64,000 nucleotides of DNA from Paraburkholderia bryophila (GTDB lineage Bacteria > Pseudomonadota > Gammaproteobacteria > Burkholderiales > Burkholderiaceae). Of the stretch, positions 43,593 through 52,145 are shown piece after piece. The position numbers and the translations under genes were made by a program. The DNA is taken from positions 682,001 through 746,000 of the forward strand of contig NZ_JACCAS010000002.1 of NCBI RefSeq assembly GCF_013409255.1. The letters are read 5' to 3'. Under the pieces are notes generated by a model. The model ran no database searches, had not been told where the DNA came from, and saw only the letters and a list, made by a program, of their open reading frames with translations. Within the stretch, counting starts at the first letter, position 1; each line of letters begins with the position of its first letter.

Positions 43593-44369
43593 TCAGAACA
43601 CCGGCTGCGAATCCGCGTAGTCTTGCGCGAGCCATGCACGCACCTGTTCGGCGGTCCACGCCGGATCGTCGTGCGGCAGATCGTGGCTCGCCCAACCATG
43701 CTCGCGATGCGATGCATGCCACGCGGCCGCGAGTTTCGTCGAGCACGCCGGGTCGACCAGTCTATCGTTGCGCGACGATAGAATCAGCAGCGGACAGTGC
43801 GGCTGTGCAGCATGCGCGGTAAAACGCGCCGCCGCCCACAATTGCCGCAGCGCATTGCCGCGACTCACCGGTCTGCTGCGGCGAATCGCGCTCCACGCGT
43901 CAAGATCGGCGCCCAATGTTTCAACGTTATTGCACGTCAGGCGATGAATACCCTGTTCGGCGCGGCGCGCATCGCTCCAATGCGCTGCAACGCGCAACAG
44001 CCCAGGCCACGCAGAAGGCCGCAGCCGCTCCTGCATGCGGCTGAACGGCCGCATGCTCGTGTTGATCAGCACCAGGCGTTCGATCTCGCCGGGATAGCGC
44101 TGCGCCCAGTCCGTCGCCACCATGCCGCCTAGCGACATGGCCAGCACGCAATACGGACCCGGCACACCGCTTTGCGCGGCAGCGCGCCGCACGAAACTCA
44201 CCATGTCCGCGACGCTTGCCGGCGCGCGCAAATGCGCGAACTCGCCGTTGCCCGGCAGATCGATCAGCAACGGATGGTCGATGCCGGCGGCGTCCCGCAG
44301 CGCGTCGGGCAAGCGTCCCCAATGACGTGTTTCGCGCGTGAGGCCGCGCAGCAGAATCCACGTGCTCAT
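43593..44369 (-). CDS. Alpha/beta hydrolase
   Basis: A 258-residue protein of the alpha/beta hydrolase fold. The nucleophile elbow is AMSLGGMVA (Ser), the acid and His are probably in SSRNDRLVDP and HDLPHDDPAW. It starts MSTWILLRGLTRETRHWG. The ATG at 44369 overlaps the stop of the upstream M14 gene by 4 bp, so the two are co-translated. No known pathway; esterase or related activity is likely. Confidence 0.83.
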   Translation of the reverse strand: MSTWILLRGLTRETRHWGRLPDALRDAAGIDHPLLIDLPGNGEFAHLRAPASVADMVSFVRRAAAQSGVPGPYCVLAMSLGGMVATDWAQRYPGEIERLVLINTSMRPFSRMQERLRPSAWPGLLRVAAHWSDARRAEQGIHRLTCNNVETLGADLDAWSAIRRSRPVSRGNALRQLWAAARFTAHAAQPHCPLLILSSRNDRLVDPACSTKLAAAWHASHREHGWASHDLPHDDPAWTAEQVRAWLAQDYADSQPVF

Positions 44370-45403
44370 ACGAGGTCCGGGGTGTACCAATGGTCGATCG
44401 CGCATTGCAGCAGTTGCTCGCGGCGATTGCCTTGCGGCAGCCAGCGCTGCGACGAAAAAGCCGCGCGCGCCAGGAAGTCGAACAGGTTCGCATGACGCCG
44501 CAACACGCGTGCGGTGCGATGCGCCTTGACCGGATTGAACATGCCCTGGCGCGAGAACAATTGCCGCGGGTTCTTCTTGATCCACAGCCACGAGCCGAGT
44601 TCGAGGGTCATCGGCAGGAAGACGTTGGCGGCGGGCGCGCGGTCGTACGCAAAGTCCCACAGATCGCCGTGCAACAGATATTGATGGCTCTGCGGTTCGA
44701 ATGCGTAGCCGTGATGCGGATGCGCGCGTTCGAACATCGTCTTCAGCACGTACATTTCCGGCAGATGCGGCATCAGCTTGCGGGTTCGCGCGTAGGGAAA
44801 CCAGATGCTGTCTTTCCAGCCGTAGCCCGAGTGGCAATCGAGCGCGATGCTCAGGGGCCGGGCGGCCAGTTCGGCTTCGACCACTTTTAGCAGCGCGGCG
44901 GCCTCCGCTTCCATCGGTTCGCCTTCGCGGCCGCGATACCACGGCAGCCACGCGCCCACGCGCTGACCGCCGGCCAGCAACGGCACGCGTTCGTCGGCGT
45001 TCTGCGGCGCATTGCGCATCAGGTCGACGCCGTTCGGATTGGCGCGTGTGGCTGCCCACATACCGCCGGGATTGACGATCGGCATAAAGATCAGACGAAT
45101 GGATTGCAATTGACGTACCAGTAACTCGTCCCATTCGAGCCGCGCTAGAAGCGCACGCATGTAGTCGAGCACGAGTTGCGAGCCGATCCGCTCGAGCCCG
45201 TGGATACCGCCGAAAAAGCCGATAGCCGGTGCGAGTGGATCGGTCGAGCCGATGCTCGCCGTGCGCACGGCGAATTGCCGGCCGCGTACCGTTGTGTCGC
45301 AGACCGTGCGGATTTCGAAACTCGCGCTGCCCTGGTCGAGGATCGTGTTGAGATCTTCGTACTCCGCAAAACTGTCGGGCAGAAAGCTCAGGGGTTGCGG
45401 CAT
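44366..45403 (-). CDS. M14-family zinc carboxypeptidase/deacylase-like protein
   Basis: About 345 residues. The zinc ligands are His68 and Glu71 in HGLERIG and His191 in DCHSG; the catalytic Glu is Glu268 in TLELGSW (numbered from the ATG at 45403). It belongs to the M14/succinylglutamate desuccinylase-like group and has no signal peptide. Its substrate may be a peptide or an N-acyl amino acid. The start is uncertain: an ATG at 45481 lies 29 bp from the direct repeat at 45510 and would add 26 residues, but neither has a good ribosome site. It is paired with the hydrolase downstream. Confidence 0.8.
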   Translation of the reverse strand: MPQPLSFLPDSFAEYEDLNTILDQGSASFEIRTVCDTTVRGRQFAVRTASIGSTDPLAPAIGFFGGIHGLERIGSQLVLDYMRALLARLEWDELLVRQLQSIRLIFMPIVNPGGMWAATRANPNGVDLMRNAPQNADERVPLLAGGQRVGAWLPWYRGREGEPMEAEAAALLKVVEAELAARPLSIALDCHSGYGWKDSIWFPYARTRKLMPHLPEMYVLKTMFERAHPHHGYAFEPQSHQYLLHGDLWDFAYDRAPAANVFLPMTLELGSWLWIKKNPRQLFSRQGMFNPVKAHRTARVLRRHANLFDFLARAAFSSQRWLPQGNRREQLLQCAIDHWYTPDLV

Positions 45404-45729
45404 GAGGGCGTTGAAGGGAACTGCAAGGTTATTGGGGACCGCTTGCGGATAACGCAATATAGCCTGGTGGTGCGGGATCATGCATGACAGGTAAGCGCTG
45501 GGGCAGGAGCTGTCATGTGGGTGTCATTTTTCATGCAAATGAATGACTTCGAATTGCCTTTGCAAAGACTCAGGACCGACACGGAAAAATTGAAATGCAT
45601 ACGCCGTAAAACAAAAACGATGATTCGGTATCGGCGTAACGCGAATTTCGGATAATTCTGATACCCACGGCCGGCTAACCCAAACAGCCTGTCTCCCGAG
45701 GATTTTTTAACCCCGAAGGAGGCGAACGC
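45404..45729. other. Intergenic region before the type VI effector cassette
   Basis: About 326 bp, clearly lower in GC than the M14 gene. It holds the direct repeat copy A with a PHO-box-like array (45510-45565), an A-rich segment at 45590-45620, and the strong ribosome site AAGGAGG just before the PAAR gene. A run of six T (about 45703-45708) follows CCCGAGGA. No gene is supported here. Confidence 0.55.
45510..45565 (+). repeat. Direct repeat copy A with PHO-box-like array
   Basis: CTGTCAT (45510-45516), GTGTCAT (45521-45527) and CATGCAA (45532-45538) are 7-bp units spaced by 4 bp, the layout of a PhoB box. They are followed by CTTCGAA (45547) and TGCCTTT (45555). The same string of elements recurs at 47312-47365. 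The pair flanks the PAAR-Tae4-immunity genes. Confidence 0.75.
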
Positions 45730-46326
45730 ATGACGCATCAATCAATACCGACCATTTACTACGCAGCGGTAGAAGGTGACCCGCTCGACAGCGCCAGCGG
45801 AAGTTATGTTCTGGCCACCACCAACGTCTGCACGATCGAGGGTGAGGACGGTCGGCACCGCCGAATAGCATTTATCGGTGACAGCGCATGGTGTGACGCG
45901 TGCCAGAGCATCGGCGTTATCGCGGGCGGCGCGCCGGTGCCTGAGAGCCGCCGCATGCTGGACATCGTAAACGGTGGCAGACGGCAGGCCGTGGGCGGCG
46001 ATGCGGTCGTTTGCCGATGTGAGCGTCCTCCGCAAATCGTGGCCACGTATGGGCGACGTTGGCGCATTCTGGACGTCGGGTGTCGCGAATCGGCCGGGAG
46101 TCGTGTGGCGTCTTCCGCCACGCCAACCTCCTATGACGAACAGGTTCGATGCGCCGGGCGTGGCGCGACCAACGGCTATCCGTACTTCATCGAAACGGAA
46201 GACGGAAGGACCTTCTCGGGCCGACTGGAAAATGGCACACGCCTGCCCCGCATTCAAACCGGCGTAGCGAGCGATTACAGCGTCGTGTGGGGAGACGAAG
46301 CGTTGGCAAGGCACGAAGGAGTTTGA
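45730..46326 (+). CDS. PAAR-domain type VI secretion protein
   Basis: A 198-residue protein. The first 110 residues form a PAAR-like domain (AFIGDSAWCDACQSIGVIAGGAP, VVCRCERPPQIVA) of the kind that tips the VgrG spike in Burkholderia. The C-terminal region (about 130-198, SYDEQVRCAGRGATNGYPYFIETEDGRTFSG as a block) looks like a small beta-domain that may dock the effector. AAGGAGG gives a strong start at 45730. It is the first gene of the three-gene cassette. No other type VI gene is in the window. Confidence 0.83.
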   Translation: MTHQSIPTIYYAAVEGDPLDSASGSYVLATTNVCTIEGEDGRHRRIAFIGDSAWCDACQSIGVIAGGAPVPESRRMLDIVNGGRRQAVGGDAVVCRCERPPQIVATYGRRWRILDVGCRESAGSRVASSATPTSYDEQVRCAGRGATNGYPYFIETEDGRTFSGRLENGTRLPRIQTGVASDYSVVWGDEALARHEGV

Positions 46327-46329
46327 GCG

Positions 46330-46947
46330 ATGCCGAATAAAATGACCGTGGTTAAAACCAACACGACGCAGGATTCAATCAAGGAAGTGCCGCTGAAGGC
46401 GATAACTTTCGATGAACTATGGAACAACTATCCCTCAGGTAATCCTTATGCCGATCCGGCCTATACGAACCAGTGTGCAATCCGGCTGAGCGTTACATTC
46501 CATCGCGTCGGCATTGCGATGAAGTCGTTCTCGGCGAAACGGGTTAAACCGATGTCAGGCGCGCCGACGATAGGCCGCGTCATCCTCGAGGGCAACGCGA
46601 CCGCCACGCGCGCCGAGGAATTGGGGGAATGGCTGCAGCTGCAACCCTTTGCGGGGCTGCCACGGGCAGAAAATATCACTGGGCGAGACTGGGAATCGAA
46701 GGTTAAAGGGCGCAGGGGGATTATTCAGTTTTCGCGGTATTGGACACGCGGCGGCGAAAGCCAGGCCGATGCGAGCGGCGGACACATTGACCTGTGGAAT
46801 GGTTCGAGGCTGACTATCAGCGGTGCCGCTAACGCCGTGGCAACGATTAGTCGGATGCTCGGTCGTCAGGCGTTCCGCCCCGGCAGCACGCTTGGTTGGT
46901 CTGATCTTGGACGCTCGAAGACTATTTTGTTCTGGGAAATAAAATGA
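46330..46947 (+). CDS. Tae4-family type VI amidase effector
   Basis: A 205-residue protein of the Tae4 (NlpC/P60-like papain fold) family. The catalytic Cys49 is in YTNQCAIRLS and His152 in GGHIDLWNG, with Asp154 close by. Family members cut the gamma-D-Glu-mDAP bond of peptidoglycan in target cells. The N-terminal region (residues 1-25) lacks a signal peptide, as expected for a type VI cargo. AAGGAG lies eight bases before ATG 46330. The start follows the PAAR stop by 3 bp and the gene overlaps the next gene by 4 bp. GC is lower than the neighbouring operons. Confidence 0.88.
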   Translation: MPNKMTVVKTNTTQDSIKEVPLKAITFDELWNNYPSGNPYADPAYTNQCAIRLSVTFHRVGIAMKSFSAKRVKPMSGAPTIGRVILEGNATATRAEELGEWLQLQPFAGLPRAENITGRDWESKVKGRRGIIQFSRYWTRGGESQADASGGHIDLWNGSRLTISGAANAVATISRMLGRQAFRPGSTLGWSDLGRSKTILFWEIK

Positions 46948-47261
46948 GGCGTCTCATCGCGGCCACCTGTTTTGCAATGCTCGGCTTTGTCAGTCTATGG
47001 TGTTGGGCAGCCATCGCCGAAAGAATACCCGATCAATTTCGAAACTCCGTACGCCACGGGTGTTATGAAATTGGCAAGTGTCCAATGAGTTTCTTCGAGG
47101 GGTTTTTATTCTTTCTGCTCGTGTTTGGCCCTGCCGTCATATTCGGCGTTTCCGCGGCGATCTTCAGCAAAACCCGGCGCACGTGGCAATCCTGGTTGCA
47201 GTTGCTAGGAGGCTTGGTGGGATTGCACTGGGTTTTGATGTTGATCGATCGGTTGGCGTAG
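46944..47261 (+). CDS. Small membrane protein, candidate immunity protein for the Tae4-like effector
   Basis: A 105-residue protein with three hydrophobic stretches (about 3-25, 49-73 and 84-101). The middle loop holds two cysteines (HGCYEIGKC) that could form a disulfide in the periplasm, where the amidase acts. The ATG overlaps the effector stop (ATGA), the usual arrangement for cognate immunity genes. It does not resemble the known soluble, signal-peptide-bearing Tai4 proteins. Immunity is inferred from position only; another role is possible. Confidence 0.7.
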   Translation: MRRLIAATCFAMLGFVSLWCWAAIAERIPDQFRNSVRHGCYEIGKCPMSFFEGFLFFLLVFGPAVIFGVSAAIFSKTRRTWQSWLQLLGGLVGLHWVLMLIDRLA

Positions 47262-47311
47262 CAAGTCCGTCAATCGGGTAGGATCGCGACATGCACGCGC
47301 CATGGCGGGCG

Positions 47312-47365
47312 CTGTCACACGTCCGTCAATTTTTATGCAAGGCGTGTCTTCGAACTGCCTTTCAA
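47312..47365 (+). promoter_or_regulatory. Direct repeat copy B with PHO-box-like array upstream of phnC
   Basis: CTGTCAC (47312-47318), CCGTCAA (47323-47329) and TATGCAA (47334-47340) are 7-bp units at 11-bp spacing, close to the PhoB consensus CTGTCAT-N4-CTGTCAY. CTTCGAA (47348) and TGCCTTT (47356) follow, as in copy A. The site is 119-172 bp upstream of the phnC start and fits phosphate-starvation control of phnCDE. Confidence 0.75.
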
Positions 47366-47483
47366 TCGCCGCAAAATCTTCACAAATACATATAGTCGTC
47401 TAGACGTTGCAACACCTTCACTCAACCGTCACAGACGCTTCCTAGAATGAGCCCCACACATGCTCGACGCATCAGGGGTACTT

Positions 47484-48416
47484 ATGAAGTCAATCCAGGA
47501 AGCAATCCGTATCGAACGGCTCAGCAAGACGTTCAACAACGGCCGCAAGGCACTGGACGAAATCGACCTGCGCGTCGAAGCAGGCGAAATGGTGGCCTTG
47601 ATCGGTGCGTCAGGCTCAGGAAAATCGACACTACTGCGCCATATCGCCGGCTTCACGCCCTCCGACGCGCAACCGTCGCAGATCTCGATTCTCGGCCGCC
47701 CGATCCAGCAGAACGGCCGCATCGTACGAGAAGTGCGCAGTATTCGCCGCGATATCGGCTTCGTGTTCCAGCAGTTCAATCTGGTGAACCGGCTCTCCGT
47801 CGAAACCAACGTGCTGGTCGGCGCGCTCGCGCGCCTCTCCTGGTGGCGTCGGCTGATCGGCCTTTTTCCGCGCGCGGAACGGGCCTTGTCGATGGCGGCA
47901 CTGAATGAGGTCGGCATCGGCGAACACGCGCGCGAACGCGCCGCCAATCTCTCCGGCGGCCAGCAGCAACGCGCGGCACTGGCACGCGCGCTCGTGCAGC
48001 GCGCACGCATCGTGCTGGCGGATGAGCCGATCGCCTCGCTCGATCCGGAATCATCGCGCCGTGTGATGGACATGCTGCGCACGCTGAACGTCGAGCATCA
48101 ACTCACCGTGCTGGTGTCGCTGCATCAGGTCGACATCGCGATGCAGTACTGTCCGCGCACGGTTGCGCTGCGCCGTGGCAAGGTGGTTTACGACGGCCCA
48201 TCGGCCGCACTCAGTCCGGCACTGCTCAAGAAACTCTACGGCGACGACGCCCGCGAACTGCTCGACGAAACACACGACAAATCACACATTGAATCGCACG
48301 ACGGCGCGGACGCAAATCACGCGCCGCACGACACCGCACCCACCGCAGCAGCACTAGACAGTTCCCCGCCGTCCACGCGTTACGCGTTCGCCCTGAATCC
48401 GGCGCACTCGAACTGA
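47484..48416 (+). CDS. phnC: Phosphonate ABC transporter ATP-binding protein PhnC
   Basis: A 310-residue ATPase with Walker [10 protein letters not shown], signature LSGGQQQR and Walker [13 protein letters not shown]. It is longer than usual because of a tail of about 50 residues rich in His and Asp (five His between about residues 260 and 282). AGGGG precedes the ATG at 47484. It is the first gene of phnCDE, preceded by a PHO-box-like site. The substrate may be phosphonate, phosphite or phosphate ester. Confidence 0.9.
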   Translation: MKSIQEAIRIERLSKTFNNGRKALDEIDLRVEAGEMVALIGASGSGKSTLLRHIAGFTPSDAQPSQISILGRPIQQNGRIVREVRSIRRDIGFVFQQFNLVNRLSVETNVLVGALARLSWWRRLIGLFPRAERALSMAALNEVGIGEHARERAANLSGGQQQRAALARALVQRARIVLADEPIASLDPESSRRVMDMLRTLNVEHQLTVLVSLHQVDIAMQYCPRTVALRRGKVVYDGPSAALSPALLKKLYGDDARELLDETHDKSHIESHDGADANHAPHDTAPTAAALDSSPPSTRYAFALNPAHSN

Positions 48417-48456
48417 GCGCGCCAACCCTTTCCGCTCCCCTACCGGATCTCAACCG

Positions 48457-49434
48457 ATGAAATTCCTGCGTTCACTGATCACGCTGACCGTCGGCGTGGC
48501 CGCCTTCGCCTGCGCCGCCACCGCCTACGCCGAAGACATCAACCTCGGCATCATCTCGACCGATTCGTCCTCGGTGCTGAAACAGCGCTGGGAACCGCTG
48601 ATCGCCGATATGAACAAGCAAACCGGCCTGAACATCAAAGCGTTTTTCGCGACCGACTACGCCGGCATTATCGAAGGCATGCGCTTTAACAAGGTACAGG
48701 TCGGCTATTTCGGCAATGCGTCGGCGATCGAAGCGGTGGATCGCTCGCAAGGCGAAGTGTTCGCGAAGGTCCAGTACGCGAACGGCGCCGCCGGCTACAA
48801 CTCCGTGCTGATCACGAACGTGAACAGCCGCTTCAAGACGCTCGACGACGTCTTCAAGAACACGAAAGACGTCACGCTCGGCTATGGCGATCCGAACTCC
48901 ACGTCGGGCACGCTGATTCCCGGCTATTACCTGTTCGCGAAGCACAACGCGCCGGTCAATACGTCGTTCAAGACCGTGCTTCCGTCGAGCCATGAAGCGA
49001 ACCTGCTGGCCGTGGTGAACAACAAGATCGACATCGCGACGAACAACACCGAAATGCTCGACACGCTAAAGCGACAGCATCCGGACAAGTTCGCCCAGGT
49101 GCGGGTGCTGTGGACCTCGCCGCTGATTCCGTCGGACCCGCTGGTGTGGCGCAAGGATCTGCCGCAAGCCACCAAAGACAAACTGCGCAACTTTTTCCTG
49201 AACTACGCGAAGACCGATCCGCATGAAAAAGCCGTGATGGCGGGGATTTTCGGCTACGGCGGTTTCGCGGCATCGTCGGATGCGCAACTGTTGCCGATTC
49301 GCCAGGTCGCACTGTTCCAGCAGAAGCAGAAGATCGAGGCCGACTCGCATCTGTCCGACGACGATCGCAAAACCCAAATGGCCGCGCTCGACGCCAAGCT
49401 GAGCGCGCTCAACACCGAGCAAGCCAAGCCATGA
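48457..49434 (+). CDS. phnD: Phosphonate-binding periplasmic protein PhnD
   Basis: A 325-residue periplasmic binding protein. The signal peptide ([24 protein letters not shown]) precedes the PhnD body ([60 protein letters not shown]). It captures phosphonate or related phosphorus compounds for PhnCE. The next gene overlaps it by 4 bp. Confidence 0.92.
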   Translation: MKFLRSLITLTVGVAAFACAATAYAEDINLGIISTDSSSVLKQRWEPLIADMNKQTGLNIKAFFATDYAGIIEGMRFNKVQVGYFGNASAIEAVDRSQGEVFAKVQYANGAAGYNSVLITNVNSRFKTLDDVFKNTKDVTLGYGDPNSTSGTLIPGYYLFAKHNAPVNTSFKTVLPSSHEANLLAVVNNKIDIATNNTEMLDTLKRQHPDKFAQVRVLWTSPLIPSDPLVWRKDLPQATKDKLRNFFLNYAKTDPHEKAVMAGIFGYGGFAASSDAQLLPIRQVALFQQKQKIEADSHLSDDDRKTQMAALDAKLSALNTEQAKP

Positions 49435-50273
49435 ATACGGCCGATCCGATCGCGTCGCCGGCACGCGCGAGCGAAACGCTCGCCGCGCAGGCGGCCGCTC
49501 AACCCGCCCCGGCGGCACGCAAGCGTAGCTGGTTCTCGCTGCTCGGTTGGATCGCCCTGTTCGCGGTGCTGGGCAGCGCATGGCATAGCGCCGACATGCG
49601 TCCGCTGGATCTGGTGAGCGACTCCGGCAACATGGGCCAGTTCGCGAAAGACTTTTTTCCGCCGAACTTCACCGAATGGCGCACGTATCTGCATGAAATG
49701 ATCGTGACGCTTTCCGTGGCGGTGTGGGGCACCGCGCTCTCGCTCGTCTGCGCGATACCGTGCGGCCTGATGTCCGCGCACAACATCGCGCCGATGTGGA
49801 TCGTGCAACCGGTGCGCCGTCTGATGGACGCATGCCGCGCGATCAATGAAATGGTCTTCGCGATGCTGTTCATCGTCGCGGTCGGACTCGGACCGTTCGC
49901 CGGCGTGCTGGCGCTGTGGGTTCACACCACCGGCGTGCTCGCCAAGCTGTTCGCCGAAGCGGTCGAGGCGATCGATCCGCGTCCGGCAGAAGGCATCCGC
50001 GCAACCGGCGCCAGCCCGCTCGACGAAATCATTTACGCCGTGCTGCCGCAAGTGCTGCCGCTGTGGATCTCGTACGCGTTGTATCGCTTCGAATCGAACG
50101 TGCGCTCGGCAATGGTGGTCGGCATGGTCGGCGCGGGCGGCATCGGCGTGGTGCTGTACGAAGCGATCCGCTCGTTCGACTATGCGCAAACCTCCGCGGT
50201 CATGATCATGGTGATCGTGGTGGTGTCGGCAATCGATCTGGCCTCGGCCTGGCTGCGTGAGCGCGTGATCTGA
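49431..50273 (+). CDS. phnE: Phosphonate ABC transporter permease PhnE
   Basis: A 280-residue inner-membrane permease with five or six hydrophobic segments and the EAA-type loop ([28 protein letters not shown]). It completes phnCDE. No C-P lyase, phosphonatase or ptx gene follows, so the degradation enzymes lie elsewhere. The N-terminal 30 residues are Ala/Arg-rich. Confidence 0.92.
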   Translation: MNTADPIASPARASETLAAQAAAQPAPAARKRSWFSLLGWIALFAVLGSAWHSADMRPLDLVSDSGNMGQFAKDFFPPNFTEWRTYLHEMIVTLSVAVWGTALSLVCAIPCGLMSAHNIAPMWIVQPVRRLMDACRAINEMVFAMLFIVAVGLGPFAGVLALWVHTTGVLAKLFAEAVEAIDPRPAEGIRATGASPLDEIIYAVLPQVLPLWISYALYRFESNVRSAMVVGMVGAGGIGVVLYEAIRSFDYAQTSAVMIMVIVVVSAIDLASAWLRERVI

Positions 50274-50318
50274 AACGCCGTGCGCGATACGGTGCGATGC
50301 GGTGCCGTGCCGCTGTCA

Positions 50319-50972
50319 TCAAGGTCGAAGCGGCGCCGCGTTACCCCGCAGCGCCGCGTCGACCTTGGTGAAAAACGCATCGTAGTCTTCGCGTGCAAGC
50401 ACGGTTTTCGTCCGAGCGTCGCCGTTGCTGTCCCACACGGTATTGTCGAAACGCGCCCTCACGATCACGCCCGGACCGCTAACAGCCGGCCGCACGCTGA
50501 CGAGCGCCGCGGTGTACTGGTGATCCGGTTTGGCCGGCAGCCCGCCAAGACGCGCTTTCAGTACGCCCCGCACCAGTTCACGCCACTTCTGCACCAGCAC
50601 TTCGCTGCGGCCGCCCTCCACAAGCGCGGTATCGGCTTCCACCGTCACCGGCGCGTAGCCGCTCGCTTTCAATGCGGCGGCGACCGCCGTGAGCGCCCGC
50701 TCACTCGAAGCGCCCACAAAGCTGCGATCTCGCATGCCGGCCAGCGCGTTGCGTTCGGTCGCGGTCAGATCGACGCTCACCTGTGCCGAACTGTATTTCA
50801 CCAGCGTGCCGCCCGATCCCGTTACCCGTTGATTCGGGTCCGGCGTGCTGCATGCCGCCAACGACGCGACCACCCCCACGCCGACGAAAACACGCAGCCA
50901 TACCGGCCACTCGCTCGCAAGCGAGTAACAGAAAAGCTTGGATCTGGCATACGGCGACGTGGACAATGCCAT
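50319..50972 (-). CDS. Conserved hypothetical lipoprotein
   Basis: A 217-residue protein with a lipobox (VVASLAACSTP) after a rather long positively charged leader, so it is a predicted lipoprotein. The mature part (VSVDLTATERNALAGMRDRSFVGASSERALTAVAAALKASGY) is a repeated alpha-beta pattern without a domain I recognise. It is on the strand opposite to phnE and the LysR gene that flank it. Function unknown. Confidence 0.7.
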   Translation of the reverse strand: MALSTSPYARSKLFCYSLASEWPVWLRVFVGVGVVASLAACSTPDPNQRVTGSGGTLVKYSSAQVSVDLTATERNALAGMRDRSFVGASSERALTAVAAALKASGYAPVTVEADTALVEGGRSEVLVQKWRELVRGVLKARLGGLPAKPDHQYTAALVSVRPAVSGPGVIVRARFDNTVWDSNGDARTKTVLAREDYDAFFTKVDAALRGNAAPLRP

Positions 50973-51081
50973 TGCGATAACCGGATAAAGAAAGCGCTAT
51001 CGTAAAAGCGCCGGGCCGGTATCTTCAATTGATAGTTTCTGTTAGAAATACAAGCAATACTTGGATATGGGGCTTTTCCCG

Positions 51082-52008
51082 ATGCGCCGCCTGCCGCCTT
51101 TGAATACCTTGCGCAGCTTCGAGGCCGCCGGCCGCCTCGGCAGTCTCAGCAAAGCCGCCGAAGAACTGTGCGTCACGCACAGCGCGGTCACGCAACAGAT
51201 CCGTTTGCTTGAAGAGTATCTCGGCCAGAAGCTGTTCGAACGCCGCGGCCGCAAGCTGGAAATGACGCCGCGCGCCAAACACTATCTGGTCGACGTCGCC
51301 AGTTGCCTCGGCCGTCTGAGCGAAGCCACCGAACAGATGGGCGGCCCCGCCACGCGGCGCACGATCCGTGTGAATACCACCGCTTCGTTCGCGCACGGCT
51401 GGCTGATTCCGCGGCTGGCTCAGTTTCACGCGCTGCAAGCCGACGTCGACGTCGAGATCGTCGCGGCCCCTGATCAGAACATCGACCTCGCCGACGAATC
51501 GCACGATGTGATCATCCGCCGCTTCGAACCGAATCTGCGGCGCTATGGTTTCGATTCGCGCATGCTGATCGCGAACATCGCGGTGCCGGTGTGCTCTCCC
51601 CATCTGCGGGAACTCGCGGCATTGCGCACGCCGGACGATCTGCGCCAGGTGCGTCTGCTGCATTTCGCCGGCATTCCCGAGGCATGGCAATACTGGTTCC
51701 GCTGCGCGAACGTGATGGTCGGCGAAACGCTCGGCGGCCCGTTCTACGAGCAGTTCTTCCTGCTGGTGCAGGCGGCCGCGAGCGGCCTGGGCGTGGCGCT
51801 CGCCCCGCGCGCGATCATCGAGGAAGACGTGCAACGCGGACGTCTGGTGATGCTCTTTCCCGAAGTCAGACTCGAAGGGCCGCCGTTTCACTGCCTGTAT
51901 CGCGCGGCGCCGCAGGACCGCGAACTGAAGCTGTTTCTCGACTGGCTATTCGATGCGGGACTTGAAACTCCTGTCGCCGTATCGGACGACGTGGCGAAGT
52001 CCGTGTAA
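51082..52008 (+). CDS. LysR-family regulator of the GcvA type
   Basis: A 308-residue LTTR. The N-terminal HTH starts RRLPPLNTLRSFEAAGRLGSLSKAAEELCVTHSAVTQQIRLLEEYLG (block form), the GcvA/AmpR-like signature, and the sensor domain follows from about residue 95. It is an isolated gene; target unknown. The ATG at 51082 has GGGG upstream, while earlier in-frame starts only add a few residues. Confidence 0.87.
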   Translation: MRRLPPLNTLRSFEAAGRLGSLSKAAEELCVTHSAVTQQIRLLEEYLGQKLFERRGRKLEMTPRAKHYLVDVASCLGRLSEATEQMGGPATRRTIRVNTTASFAHGWLIPRLAQFHALQADVDVEIVAAPDQNIDLADESHDVIIRRFEPNLRRYGFDSRMLIANIAVPVCSPHLRELAALRTPDDLRQVRLLHFAGIPEAWQYWFRCANVMVGETLGGPFYEQFFLLVQAAASGLGVALAPRAIIEEDVQRGRLVMLFPEVRLEGPPFHCLYRAAPQDRELKLFLDWLFDAGLETPVAVSDDVAKSV

Positions 52009-52145
52009 CTGAAAGCGTCGTTCGATCGGGTCGGGGCTCATGCGCGAGAGGCTGACCACGCGCCGGATCGTTGCGTGCGCACTCTTTACGCTAAAAGCAG
52101 TGCTGATTCGGATTTGGTGCGCGAGCTACGTCCTCATCCCCGCCC

